Source: Prototheca cutis
Lineage: Eukaryota; Chlorophyta; Trebouxiophyceae; Chlorellales; Chlorellaceae
Length of the DNA: 64,000 nucleotides
Reading direction: 5' to 3'
Assembly (NCBI GenBank): GCA_002897115.2
Contig: BCIH01000003.1
Span: forward strand, 1,113,561-1,177,560
Below, piece by piece: positions 11,205 through 21,985 of this stretch. The translations under genes and the position numbers were made by a program. The notes beneath the pieces were generated by a model. That model searched no databases. It was not told where the DNA came from and saw nothing but the letters and a program-made list of their open reading frames with translations. The stretch's first letter is position 1, and every line of letters begins with the position of its first letter.

Positions 11205-13746
11205 ATGTCGGGCCGCGGCAAGGAAAAGAAGCCTTTGGGAGTGAAGCATGCAAATCTAGCAAAGAAAAAGATCAAGAGCCCCGCAGTGAGGACGTTTGTG
11301 TGTGGTGGTGATTGCCAGGCATGCCCATGGGCAGGGCCTTGATGGCTCTGATTGGCAAGCACAGAGGCGCCGGGCCATGCATGCTTGACCTATCCAGGAC
11401 ACTGCGATTTTTTTAGGATGTGTTGGCCAAGGTGGAAGCCCTGGGCAAGGATGAGGCCAAGAGGAAAACTATCGACAAGTGTGTGGTTTGGAGGGGTCCT
11501 GAATCGATGGACCGCGTGGATTGAAGCGTTACCAGCACATGCAGGAACCTGTGCATTTCGTCTATGATTCCAAATGAACGGAAGCAAGAAGAAAAAACCC
11601 TTGAGATCTGTTTCATATGACCCCGGACGCCACACAGGACGTTGGCGGAGCTGGGCCTGCCGCATGCCTGCCGTGAGGTGGTGGACAAGTCCGAGTCCAG
11701 TGTGCTGGATGAGATCGAGGGCTCGCTGCTGGCCGTGGCCCTGACCATCCTGCGTGGCGCGGGGTTCTCCTACGCTGTGCCCAACCGATCCAAGGGCAAC
11801 CAGCTGTTTGTCCCTGAACTCGACCGCATCGTGCTGAAATCCTCCGTGTCCCAACGAGCCTTTGCCAGCACTGCCACCTGTCGCAAGTCCGTCATCACCA
11901 CCCGCATCCTCCAGCTCGTCCACGAACTCTGCACCAAGCGCATCCACGTCACCAAGCGTGATCTCTTCTACACAGACGTCAAGCTCTTCGAGGTCAGTGA
12001 CTGTGGGTGGGTGGGTGGGTAGGGGGGTTTGGGGACCTTGGACCAAGGAGTGGGGGTGGACCAAGGAGTGGGGGCCCAGGGATTGGTTGAACAGCTCACG
12101 CACACTGCACCTTGCACAGAGGCCCCAGGCAACAAACCCAGTCATCCATTCCTGCCCAACACAACATCACAGGACCAAAGCAATTCGGATGCCGTGCTGG
12201 ACGATGTGGCTTGCCTCCTGGGCTGCACGCGTTCAAGCTTGAATGGTGTGTTGGCTAGTGTGCACGGGAGGCCCTGGGCCAACACNTTTGCAAATAAGCG
12301 AGTCCACCCACCCTCACCCTGACCCCCCTCCACAACAAGACATGCAGTGGTGGCATCAGAAAAAGGAGTGGTGGTTGGGCGGCTCATCTTTCAGGAAGAT
12401 GGTGACACCATCGACTGCCAGAGAATGGGTGTGGGTGGCAAAGCTATCCCCCCCAACATTGACAAGGTGTGACCAGAGTTGGGCTTGCATCTGGCGCTAG
12501 GCGGCAATATTTTGGCTCCGAGACCGTCCATCTCTTACTGCATCACGTCGTACTGGATCCACATGGTATAAGATCACATCGCATCACCCCTTGTATTGCA
12601 ACAAACCCACCTGTCTGCCATCACCAGGTCAGCGGGTTCCAGTCGGATGCCAAGTTTGTGTTGCTGGTAGAAAAGGACGCCGCTTTCATGCGGCTCGCGG
12701 AGGACCGGTTCTACAACACGCACCCCTGCATCATCATCACAGCCAAAGGCCAACCCGATGTCGCTACCAGGCAAGCACATGGGCCTTGTTTTGAGCATTT
12801 TGGCTTGTTGACACCCCGGGGTCCAGCTGGCACTCATTCGCACAAGCCCTTGTCGTCCATCATCACCACAGGCTGTTCCTGCGCAAGCTGAAGATGGACC
12901 TCAAGCTTCCAGTGCTTGCACTGGTTGACTCTGATCCTTACGGGCTCAAGATCCTGTCCGTCTACATGAAAGGCAAGAAGCAAAGGGGAAGGGGGGGTTT
13001 GGAGACTGCTGCACGGTTGGGGCCTGTAGTCTCATGCGTGCGTTGGAAGGAGTACTGTCCATGGTCAAGTTCCCAAGACTACCATTAGCACCCCAAGGGG
13101 AGATCCCCCCACACACACCTGCATCCACTACATCGCCATACCCATCCATCTCATGCAGGGTCAATGAACATGTCGTACGACTCATCAAACCTGACGACAC
13201 CCGGGATCAAGTGGCTGGGCGTGCGGCCTTCCGACTTGGACCGGTTCAACATCCCCGAGCAGTGTCGTCTGCCCATGACTGAGGAGGATATCAAGACTGG
13301 CAAGAAACTGGTGGGCGATTGGGTGACAGTGATTAGGTTGTGCTGCATCAAAGGTGTTCCTTCATACTATAAAAGGCAGGAAGCGATCGGAGTGTGATGG
13401 TAGCACAATCACTCTCCCTGCTTTTGCTCTTCAGCTCGAGGAGGATTTTGTCAAGGCCAATCCCGAGTGGGTTCGTGAACTCCAAATCATGGTAGGGGGT
13501 GCTCATGTCTGTTTAGGGGCAAGGGAAAGGGCACATATCTCGCGGTTGCCAGGCTGCACGCTCAGCAAATGGTTGTTGTCACCGTTGCATCATTAAAAAC
13601 GCCCCCAAGCTCCTCAACCACCGGCCAACCGACTGCAGCTGTCGAGCAAGGTAAAGGCTGAGATCCAGGCTCTGAGTAGCTTTGGCTTTCAGTATCTCAC
13701 CCACCAGTATCTCCCGCTCAAGCTCCAGGAAGGAGACTGGATTTGA
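11205..13746 (+). CDS. TOP6A: DNA topoisomerase VI subunit A (SPO11-3 / BIN5 type)
   Basis: DNA-cleaving subunit of nuclear topoisomerase VI, which in plants supports endoreduplication. Ten exons: 11205-11285, 11417-11478, 11638-11992, 12173-12245, 12348-12466, 12628-12770, 12872-12972, 13159-13310, 13435-13491 and 13639-13746, giving 416 residues. Catalytic Tyr is residue 159 in [13 protein letters not shown]. The Toprim DxD is in [37 protein letters not shown] and IPPNID are near-identical to plant TOP6A as I recall it, and the C-terminus ends [11 protein letters not shown]. The short Lys-rich N-terminus is divergent. Introns 6 and 7 both use GC donors (AG/GCAAGC and AG/GCAAGA); only these keep frame. 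The 3' end is 183 bp from the convergent TRM13 stop. Confidence 0.95.
12005..12023 (+). other. G-quadruplex-prone tract next to a TOP6A intron donor
   Basis: Four runs of at least three G separated by single or double bases begin 12 bp after the donor of TOP6A intron 3 (donor at 11993), on the sense strand. The spacing meets the usual quadruplex pattern. Function is unknown. Confidence 0.6.
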
Positions 13747-13929
13747 TGGATGCAGACTGTGGTGGCTTTGTTTATGAATGCCTGCTTGCTGGTTCCATGG
13801 CATCCGATCGTTTCATGGATGACGCGACTCTTTTCCTCGGCCAATGCGCATGTCATGGACAGAAAGCATTCGACAGTTTAAAGAATTGGGTTTGAAAAAC
13901 AAGCACCGTCAGTCGCTCCTGGTCTGATA

Positions 13930-16107
13930 TCAGTCAGCTCTGGCTATTCTGCACAGCAGGAGCTTGTTCTCTCCAGAGACCTCAGGGGGCACATACACCG
14001 CAATCTCAGCCTGCATCCCGCAGACTGCTTGAACAAAGGCCAGTCGCCCTGCATCGATCAGCGCCTTGCATCTCTGGCCCACCTCGATGCGTTGCGCCCG
14101 GGACAGCGAATCTGACGGTGCCCAGTCGCGGGGAGGTGGCAAGGCCGCAGTGGACGCGTTGCCTGCGTCGTCACGCCGCTGCTCGCTCCGCTGGACAGGG
14201 CAAGGGGCAGCCACCTGGTCTTCGACGTGCTGGCGCTTCTGCTGGCGTTCCTGGGGGCCATCATCCTCGGCCTCTGGTTGAGCTGCCTCCCCCGCCGCGG
14301 CTTCATGCCCACACAGCGCCCAACCTGTGGGCATTGAAACGCAGGGAGGGTGTCCAGGAAAGGACAACAACATGCCGCACGCCGTCGTCGAGCACGCCTG
14401 TGCCTGCTGCTGCATCCACGACGACGCTTGCAATTCCCAATCCATCACCTCCTCTACAGCCTCACCGGTCATCCAGGAGATGAGCTCGAAATCGAGCGGG
14501 GAGAAGCCATGTTGACGGAACCATGCCTTGCCGACATAAGACTGCCACGTGCAGCGATGGTGACAGCACGTGGCGACCGCCATGCCCCGGCATCGCGCTG
14601 CTGGGCCCTCCTGATTGAGTGCGGCACGAAGGGCCATGTCGGTGGCGGCGCCACAAAGATGCTTGGCCAGACCCACCCAGCTCTTGAGCTGTGGTAGATG
14701 CGTGGAGGCAGTGTCTTTTGGGGTAGTGCCGAGGCTGTCGTTCGTGCAAGGGCGATCCTGGGCTTCCTCTTCATCCCCAGTGCCGCCCGAGCACGCCAAG
14801 CCAGGGCACCCTGGCAACCAACAGTCCATAAGATCACAGGTGACGCGGTGCAACTCCAAATGCCTCAACGCTCTGCATTGGATTGCAGGTACCAAGTCCC
14901 TTTGTGAAATGCACTGGATGTTTCCATTGGCCTGCCCACTTTGAAGTGCTCCGGCTAATGCAAGTTGCAATGGAATCAGAGCAACACAATTCACACCCAC
15001 CCATGCCTGCCCGTCGGCTCCCCCTGCGAGCCACATTCAAGCACACGCTGCTTCCACGGATACCTGTCGGCTTTGAGCTTGAATCCCCGTCGGTCAACAA
15101 GCACCATGCAGACCAGAGCGGGGCAGTGGCGGGCCAGGGCGGCACCTAAGTACCCCCGACCAGCCCCCAGCTCCACGAAAACGTCTGACCCGGGCTGCGC
15201 CAAAAGGCCATACCGCTGCATGTGCCCCACGATGGATGCCTGCTGCATCGCATGCTTGGCAGAGTAGGGGGGCTTGGTCTCGCCGGGAGCCAGCTCTGGT
15301 GGAGTGGCCTCCTCTTGATTCAAGAGTGCCACTTCGGTCATCGCTGGCACCTGCTTTTTGTTATTCGTTTGGGAGAGGATAGCTGGTGGTTTGCTGGAAG
15401 GGTTTGTTGAGGATCGGTTGGCACAAGGTGGGCACGGCCGGCCGGGCCGGTTGCCAGACTGGGCTGGCATGCCGCTGCAGAGAAGGGGGGGGAGTAAAGC
15501 TCTTTGCTCATGCACTGGCAACTACTCCGGCAATCTCCCAGCCACCACCAGCAACAGACCTGGCGCCAGGCTTGCTCGATTCCCGTCAGCAGCTGTTCGA
15601 ACGCTTCCCTGCCAAGCCCTGCGGCCAGCTGCGCTCTCCATGACGCGAGGCCAGTGTCTGCGGGCTTTTCTGGAAGCTCGTCGCCCAGGTCCAGTCGCCC
15701 CAGATTCACGCCTCGCCGATAGTAAGGCGCTGCTTGGTGGGCTCTGAGCCGGAGGTAGCCGGGACACACCAGTTTGTGTCGCTCAACTTCATCCTCGAAA
15801 ATGTCACTGCAGGATTATCCATGGACGGGAAGCATGCTCATGCACTGGATGCTCGTAGCTGGGGGTATGCTGTATTGCACCACGCGCCGCGCAATCAAGG
15901 GGGCCTGGGTGACCCCCCCCTTGCCCCTGGGAAACAGTTGGCGTACTGTGCTCGGGCGGGGTCCCATGGGCAGGGAATGCGCGCCCTGCCGCCTTCTTCC
16001 TTTGGCAAATGATTGCCACAGTACTGCTTGCCGGGAACGACGTCAAATTTGCAGTGCCTCTTCTTGCGTGCCAAGTAGTATTGGCACTTTTGTCGGGAGG
16101 TGGTCAT
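13930..16107 (-). CDS. TRM13: tRNA 2'-O-methyltransferase TRM13
   Basis: Predicted SAM-dependent enzyme methylating the ribose of residue 4 in some tRNAs. Four exons on the minus strand: 16107-15947, 15806-15560, 15350-15064 and 14872-13930, giving 545 residues. N-terminal CCCH-type finger: C, C, C and H within CQYYLARKKRHCKFDVVPGK and YCGNH. A second CHHC-type finger follows (IPCPWDPA, then FEDEVERHKLVCPGY), as in the family. The methyltransferase domain shows the SAM loop VELGAGRGYLG, then RVTCDLMD, KHLCGAATD and CCHHRC. An insertion rich in Gln, Glu and Arg separates GFSPLDFELISWMTG from the C-terminal RCKALIDAGRLAF helix, making the protein longer at this point than I would expect. All phases are consistent. 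Confidence 0.92.
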
Positions 16108-16418
16108 CGCCGCCGACGCCGGCCATCCACGCGGCCACGGCGCATGCAAGAAAGTGCTGTATGGAGCCCCCAACACGGTCGTTAATTCAACAATGTTCTG
16201 CGTGAATTCGTCGGAGAATCAGGGCGATAGACAGATCGGAGAGTAGCCCACGCTGGGCCCTGGTGCCATTGTCAACCTGGCCACTGAAAAATCGCTCAAC
16301 CACGACGGAATCGAAAGTCGGGAACAGCAGATCTGCCCATCACGCCTCTAAAGCTTCTGGCGTGCCTAGGACACGTGAATTGTTCTATTTTTAAAGGTTT
16401 GCGACTGAACGCAACATC
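16108..16418. promoter_or_regulatory. divergent intergenic region between TRM13 and an unknown gene
   Basis: 311 bp between TRM13 (minus) and the plus-strand unknown gene. A good TATA-like TATAAA lies slightly further right at 16448-16453, inside the longest reading of the unknown gene. Its true start may therefore be downstream, for example at 16514. Confidence 0.35.
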
Positions 16419-17593
16419 ATGGCTAGGGGCGACGGGTGCGGGCGGTGTATAAATGGCGCAATCAGTGCCCGGACTGCCCTGCGACTTGAGAACTTCGCCA
16501 CGGCAGCCTACGACATGGTCGTAGAGTCCTGGCCCAGGGAAGCAGGTGCGCGCCGAGGATGGTGTTGCACAAGTTTGGATTTCTCCGATGTGCGTTTTAC
16601 AGGGCTGCAATGCTGTCCGTGGGACTGCCTGGGCCAAGCGCAGGGTGGACACCCGGGGCCTATTTCGAACACCACGCCCACTGCTGTTTCCAACCGCTCA
16701 GGGGAGGGGCCCTTGCACGACCCTAGGGTCTATCTCCTGGACTACATTCCCGTGGAATTGCGGCTTGAAGTCAGCAGGGATTTCGTGATTGGCTATGCAA
16801 ATTGCATGGCAACCATGGCCTACCTCCTCCGGCAGGGCCAGTTCCCCAGGCCCAGCCTCATCAGGATGACCATGGGCGTCCTGCCTTCCCTGGACAAGGC
16901 GTGAGTTTGGTCGGTTGGACGCTATGGCGCATGTGTGGTTGGGGGCCCCATGTCTCGGACGCTCAGGGCAGTGCACTGCATCTGACTGCGGCGAGGAGGG
17001 GGACCTGGAATCTCGATCCCCAGCACCCACGCGCAAGGCCCCGATTTCGACATGCATGCAGGGGCACCACGGCATACCTGAACGCCGGGGGAAGGCCAGA
17101 GTACGCGCTGGATGCCGTCCTGGGGCGCTGCGAAGAGGATCTTGCCGAGGCCGAGAGTCTCGGCATGGTCTTTGACGGGGATCTCCAGCAACGCCTGGAT
17201 GCACTGCCCGCCTGCTCCATGGACGGTGCGCGAGTCCTGGACCGCTNCCCACTGGAGTTGTTATGCTTTGACAGGTTGCTCAGGTCATGGTCCTAGCCTT
17301 TTGGCGTGCATGTCCCACACCCAAAGCCGTAGCCCTGTGGTTGCGCCGTCCAGTCGAGGTCCCTCTGGGCTCGATACCCTCAAAGACCCCCCGTCTTCCG
17401 ACGTACCCAAACAAACCCCCACACTGTCCTCGCCTTGACCGCAGACAAGTTTGACATCGTGCGGCAGGTCCTCTTCCAGAACTGCGACATCTGGCCCTGC
17501 GGGCCGTACAACCCGGCGGACCAGCAGTACCAGGGGGACGACGGCTGGGTGTACTACGACACGACGGGCTGGAGCGGGCACAAGACCGCATGA
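16419..17593 (+). CDS. unknown protein, multi-exon, exon model uncertain
   Basis: I do not recognise this protein. An open frame runs from 16419 to the donor at about 16903 (AAGGC then GTGAGT). It contains a stretch with hydrophobic heptads around VYLLDYIPVELRLEVSRDF and GYANCMATMAYLL. A second exon starts near 17063, in phase (TTAYLNAGGRPEYALDAV), and reaches a donor near 17274. A last exon, 17445-17593, reads DKFDIVRQVLFQNC and ends WSGHKTA. The phase of the last junction only works if the ambiguous base at 17247 is a spurious insertion. A TATA-like box at 16448 suggests the start may be 16514. No signal peptide or clear motif was seen. Confidence 0.45.
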
Positions 17594-18241
17594 GCGTGTG
17601 NGCGGGGCGAAAGCAAACCCCGGTAGCCCGTCGACCCCTGACAAGGACCCGAGCGAAGAGCACACCCTACAGCAGACATGACTGAGTGAGTCTCCCCACT
17701 GTATACTCCCTTGCCTCTGCCATACCCCCTGCTGTATCGTGAAAACCACTGCCGCAACTGCGCAAGTATCACTCCGTATTGGCTTGCCCACCTCGGATGT
17801 TTTGGCCCCTCAGGTGATCATCACTGATCTATGGTTGGGATCTTTGGCCCCTTTATGCTGTATCTTGTGTTAATTGTGTACAATGCAATGCAATGCCATG
17901 CAAAAAAACTTGCCATACCGTAAACCCGCTGGATCAGGATCAGGATCAGGATCATGAAGCGACGACGTTTTGCTGGTACCCCACGTGATGACGCATGGGC
18001 TCACGGCAAGGCAGCAAAAGCCATGCAGCACACACGGGGTCGCGGACATCAGGTGTGGCGTGCATGGACCAACTTTCATGTGCAAATAACGGGTTTGCAT
18101 TGAATTGAGAGGTGCGAATCTCTGGGAACGCGTACTCGTTCCAGGCGGCACGCAGTCAATAGAGCAGGTTGCGCGGTGGGGAGCCCGCAGCCCAGCGCTG
18201 GCCTCACCGGCACAGAGTTTTGCTGCCAGGAGCAATAGGCC
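17594..18241. other. intergenic region with short tandem repeats
   Basis: 648 bp without a supported gene. It contains four copies of GGATCA at 17931-17954 and a small CAATG repeat at about 17881-17893. It should hold the sulfite reductase promoter. Confidence 0.5.
17931..17954. repeat. (GGATCA)4 microsatellite
   Basis: Four perfect tandem copies of the hexamer GGATCA in intergenic DNA, about 290 bp upstream of the sulfite reductase start codon. Confidence 0.9.
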
Positions 18242-20315
18242 ATGATGCAGAGCCTAGCATTCCGTGGTCCTGGCCGCGTGGGCCCTGCACAGCGTAGCTC
18301 GGTGGTCGTGGGGGTGGCCACGCCCTCCCGGCCCCCAACTGCGTACACAGCCAAGCGCTCCAAGGTGGAGCTGATCAAGGAGAAGTCCGACTACCTGAGG
18401 CACCCGCTGATGCAGGAGCTGGTCACCGAGGCCACCAACATCAGCGAGGAGGCGGTGCAGCTCATGAAGTTCCACGGGTCCTACCAGCAGGACGATCGTG
18501 AGAAGCGGTCCTTTGGCTCTGGCAAGCTGTACCAGTTCATGATGCGCACCAAGCAGCCGTCGGGCCTGGTCACCAACAAGCTCTACCTGGTCATGGACGA
18601 GCTGGCAAACCTGGTGCGCATGGCAATGCTGTTTGCATGGGTGGCTGGCGGGGTTTTGTGCTGCGGATTGGGCCGGTCAGGGAGGGGTCAGGGTGGGCCA
18701 TGGGACGGGGTCAAAATCAAAGAAGCTTCATAGCACACCACCCATGGCAACCCACCCACCCATTCCACAACACCAACATCTGCAGTACGGCAATGGCACG
18801 CTGCGGCTGACGACGCGGCAGACGTTCCAGCTGCATGGCGTTCTGAAGCAGGACCTGAAGACGGTCTTCTCGTCGGTGATCAAGGCCATGGGCTCGACGC
18901 TGGGCGCCTGCGGCGACGTCAACCGCAACGTGTGTGCCTCGCCCGCGCCGTACACCAACCGCCCGGACTACGCGGCGGCGAACAAGGCCTCTGACGACAT
19001 CGCCGCGCTGCTGGCGCCGCAGTCCGGGGCGTACTACGACGTGTGGCTGGATGGCGAGAAGTTTTTTAGCGCGGAGCGCGAGGACCCCGCGGTAACCGCG
19101 GCACGGCTGGACGCTTCGCACGGCGCGAGCTTTGCCGGCTCCCCCGAGCCCATCTACGGGCAGCTGTTCCTGCCCCGCAAGTTCAAGGTCGCGGTGACGG
19201 TGCCCGGGGACAATTCCGTGGACGTGCTGACGAACGACCTCGTCGTCGTGGTGCTGAGCGACCCGGAGACGGGCGCGGTGACGGGGTACCACCTGATGGT
19301 GGGCGGCGGCATGGGGCGGTCCCACGGCAAAGCCACGACGTTCCCNGCGCTGGCCGTCGACCTGGGCACGGTGGCGCCCGAGGACCTGCTGGCCGGGGTC
19401 AAGGCCGTGGTCGCGACGCAGCGTGACTATGGCCGTCGCGACGACCGGCGCCAGGCGCGGCTGAAATATCTCATCGCCGAGTGGGGCATCGACAAGTTCC
19501 GCTCCGTTTCCGCGCAGTACCTGGGCAAGGCCTGGGGCCCGCCCGCGGAGCTGCCGCCCTGGCGGTACCTGTCCTACCTGGGCTGGATGGACCAGGGCGA
19601 CGGGCGCCTGGCCTACGGCGTCTACGTCCGCAACGGCCGCGTCAAGGGCGAAGCGAAAAAGGCGCTGCGGGCGGTGATCGAGGAGCTCGATCTCCCGCTC
19701 ACCATCACCGCCAACCAAAACCTCATCCTGCGGGACATTGCCCCGGCTGACAAGGAACGTGTGGAGTCTACCCTTGCAGCGGCGGGTCTCCAGCCCGTCG
19801 AGGCAGTCGACCCGCTGGACGCCGGGAGCATGGCGTGCCCCGCGATGCCCCTGTGCGGTTTGGCCATCGGCGAGGCCGAGCGCGCCTCGCCCGACGTCGT
19901 CGCTCGCATGCGTGCGATCATGACCGGCGCAGGCCTGCCCTCCAACGAGAGCTTTGTCCTGCGCATGACGGGGTGCCCCAACGGCTGCGCGCGGCCCTAC
20001 ATGGCCGAGCTGGGCTTTGTCGGCGACGGCGCCACCAGCTACCAGGTCTGGCTGGCGGGGTGCCCGGACGCCACGCGTCTCGCCAGGCTCTACGCCGAGC
20101 GCGTCAAGCTCGACGACTTTGAGCGCTTCTTCGCGCCTCTGTTTGCCATGTTCCACGAGCAGCGCACGTCGGAGGACGAGTCTTTCGGAGATTTCTGCAA
20201 CCGGGTCGGATTCGAAGCCCTGCGGGAACGCCAGATTGCCGACGGTGCCGTGGAGGTCAAAAAGCCAAAGCCTGCACGCAAGCCCGCGCCCGCCAAGAAG
20301 TTGGCCCCGGTGTAA
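18242..20315 (+). CDS. SIR: ferredoxin-dependent sulfite reductase, chloroplast
   Basis: Reduces sulfite to sulfide with six electrons from ferredoxin during sulfate assimilation in the plastid. Two exons, 18242-18613 and 18786-20315, giving 633 residues. A basic Ser/Val/Arg N-terminus fits a transit peptide. The siroheme-Fe4S4 ligands are visible as C475-x5-C481 in [11 protein letters not shown] and C521-x3-C525 in [16 protein letters not shown]. The second motif's PYMAELG favours sulfite over nitrite reductase. Upstream [17 protein letters not shown] and [20 protein letters not shown] are typical of the family. The protein ends in a Lys/Pro/Ala-rich tail ([15 protein letters not shown]), reminiscent of the basic tail of plant SiR, which binds plastid nucleoids. 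One ambiguous base at 19346. A near-full-length antisense frame overlaps and is a composition artefact. Confidence 0.97.
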
Positions 20316-20994
20316 GGAGTGGCCTCGCCCCATCCATGTGAAGAGGAAGCCCTGACTTGGCCTCGCTTGTCCAGGCAGCACATCCCTAGTGCCGGGCGCT
20401 TGGACGCTTGCACTCCCGTGTACGATTTATTTTCGCGCCACGCAACGGGCGCATGCCGAGTGGCTGTTCGAGAAGCTGTACGTCTGTCCGTCCGCCCCTC
20501 CCCTGTCTTGAGTGCAAGCCCGGGCCGCCCCGCCTCTGTTCCGGCGGTGCGGTGTGTGCCAGAGTTTCTCCCTGCTGCTGCGAAGAATATGACCTGTGTA
20601 GACTGGCTGCTCAGAGGACACCGCTTGTGATATAGGCTAGGGGTGTTGGAGGGGGACGACGAATGGCGTGCGTACTTGGACATTCCATTCCAAGGATGCT
20701 GCTGGGGGGCCCAGAGGTGCCTGCCGAGAGAATTGGCCGGGCCGGGAAACCCCGTCCCTCTGGCAATACGGAGCAAGGGCAAACCCAACATGCGCTCATA
20801 AGCATCGCCAAACACTGTACTCCGCTTCTCAACGCACGGCGGCTCTACAAGCTCGCGTCACTGGATGGGGCCTTTGTTGCTTTTGTGAGAACGAGACTCG
20901 ACGAGGCTCGGCAAGGCTCGACAGCCGCAAGGAGCGGATCGACCATGTGGGCGTCGTCGTCGCTGCACTAGATTCACTCAAGGGATCTAAACCT
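20316..20994. other. intergenic region between SIR and molybdopterin synthase gene
   Basis: 679 bp of 3' UTR and promoter sequence. Some frames are open into the MOCS2B exon from upstream, but they show no family similarity before the ATG at 20995. Confidence 0.5.
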
Positions 20995-21607
20995 ATGGAG
21001 GGTGGATCTGCTTCTGGGGAGCGATGGGCGGTGCTCATCTCTGCCGATCCGCTCGACCTGGCCTGGTGCACGGGCTTTGTCGCTGATCCGGGAGCCGGGG
21101 CCATCTCCTCCTTCTCGGGGGTCACCAGGAATAACTTCAATGGCAAGGCGGTGCACAAGCTGGAGTACGAATGCTACGCCGCCATGGCACTGAAGATGAT
21201 GCAGGTGTGTGGATGGGCATGGGCAATTGGATGGGCGCAGGTCCGTACCAGCCGGGAGTGCTGCCTGAGACCGGGACTTGCACCAGAAAGCTTGGGGGCC
21301 CCATATTTTGATGGGCCCAGCTCTCATTCCCCCCATCTCAAAAACACTGCAGAAATTGTGTGAGGATTGCCTGGAGCGCTACGACGTCATCAGAATCGCT
21401 GTGTCCCACAGGGTGGGGGAGGTAGGTGTTGGGGCACCCAGCGTCCACATCGCTGCCTCCTCTGCCCACAGGCTGGCTGCCATCCAGGCATGCCACTGGG
21501 CCATTGACACGCTCAAGGCCACGGTTCCCATCTGGAAAAAGGAATTTTTCGAGGACGGCCAGGTCTGGAAGGAGAATGCGGAGAGCAGGCTCCTGACGCC
21601 ATCCTAG
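20995..21607 (+). CDS. CNX6: molybdopterin synthase catalytic (large) subunit, MoaE/MOCS2B type
   Basis: Converts cyclic pyranopterin monophosphate to molybdopterin, together with the small sulfur-carrier subunit (not in this window). Two exons, 20995-21204 and 21353-21607, giving 154 residues, the usual length. Diagnostic motifs: ISSFSGVTRNNFNGK, KLEYECYAAMA, the HRVGEVGVG loop, and the active-site stretch LKATVPIWKKEFF with its catalytic lysines, followed by WKEN. Phase 0 across the intron is consistent. I chose the ATG at 20995 because family similarity starts shortly after it. It is cytosolic in eukaryotes (family knowledge). Confidence 0.95.
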
Positions 21608-21985
21608 TGACCGGTATCCGTTCCCCGTACCATTTTTGGTTCAAAGAAAGGACGAACCTTGCAAACCAGTCCGCCGCTGGTACATTTCGTTCATGATGGC
21701 GCCTCAAGCTCACTGATCTGGACTGATTGTTGCATATGTTGGATGCTGCGTATTTAGACATTGATTTCAGGCTGCATTGGCGAGTGCCGAGTGCAGTGCG
21801 AGGGGCTTTTGCGTTGGGGTAAGAGGCTGTACCAGGCGAGTGGCGGGGCGTGCACGTCGCATGTCCTCTCGAACGGGGCAAATGGTTGATGTATGGCAGG
21901 TATTTCCCTGTCTTTGGCTCCGACATGAGATCCTGATCTCTCATCCATGTTTTTCGGGCCGCAGGCACGGGCAGCGCGTTCGGCC
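21608..21985 (+). promoter_or_regulatory. presumed promoter of the CTR copper transporter with three GTAC cores
   Basis: GTAC tetramers lie at 21627-21630, 21680-21683 and 21829-21832, that is 359, 306 and 157 bp before the CTR start codon. In Chlamydomonas, copper-response elements bound by CRR1 have an essential GTAC core. GTAC is short: about 1.5 copies are expected in 378 bp at even base composition. The link to copper control is therefore speculative. Confidence 0.25.

Noticed and set aside
18717..20381. 554-codon minus-strand frame antisense to sulfite reductase
   Set aside because: Same cause: high third-position GC leaves the opposite frame open. No domain.
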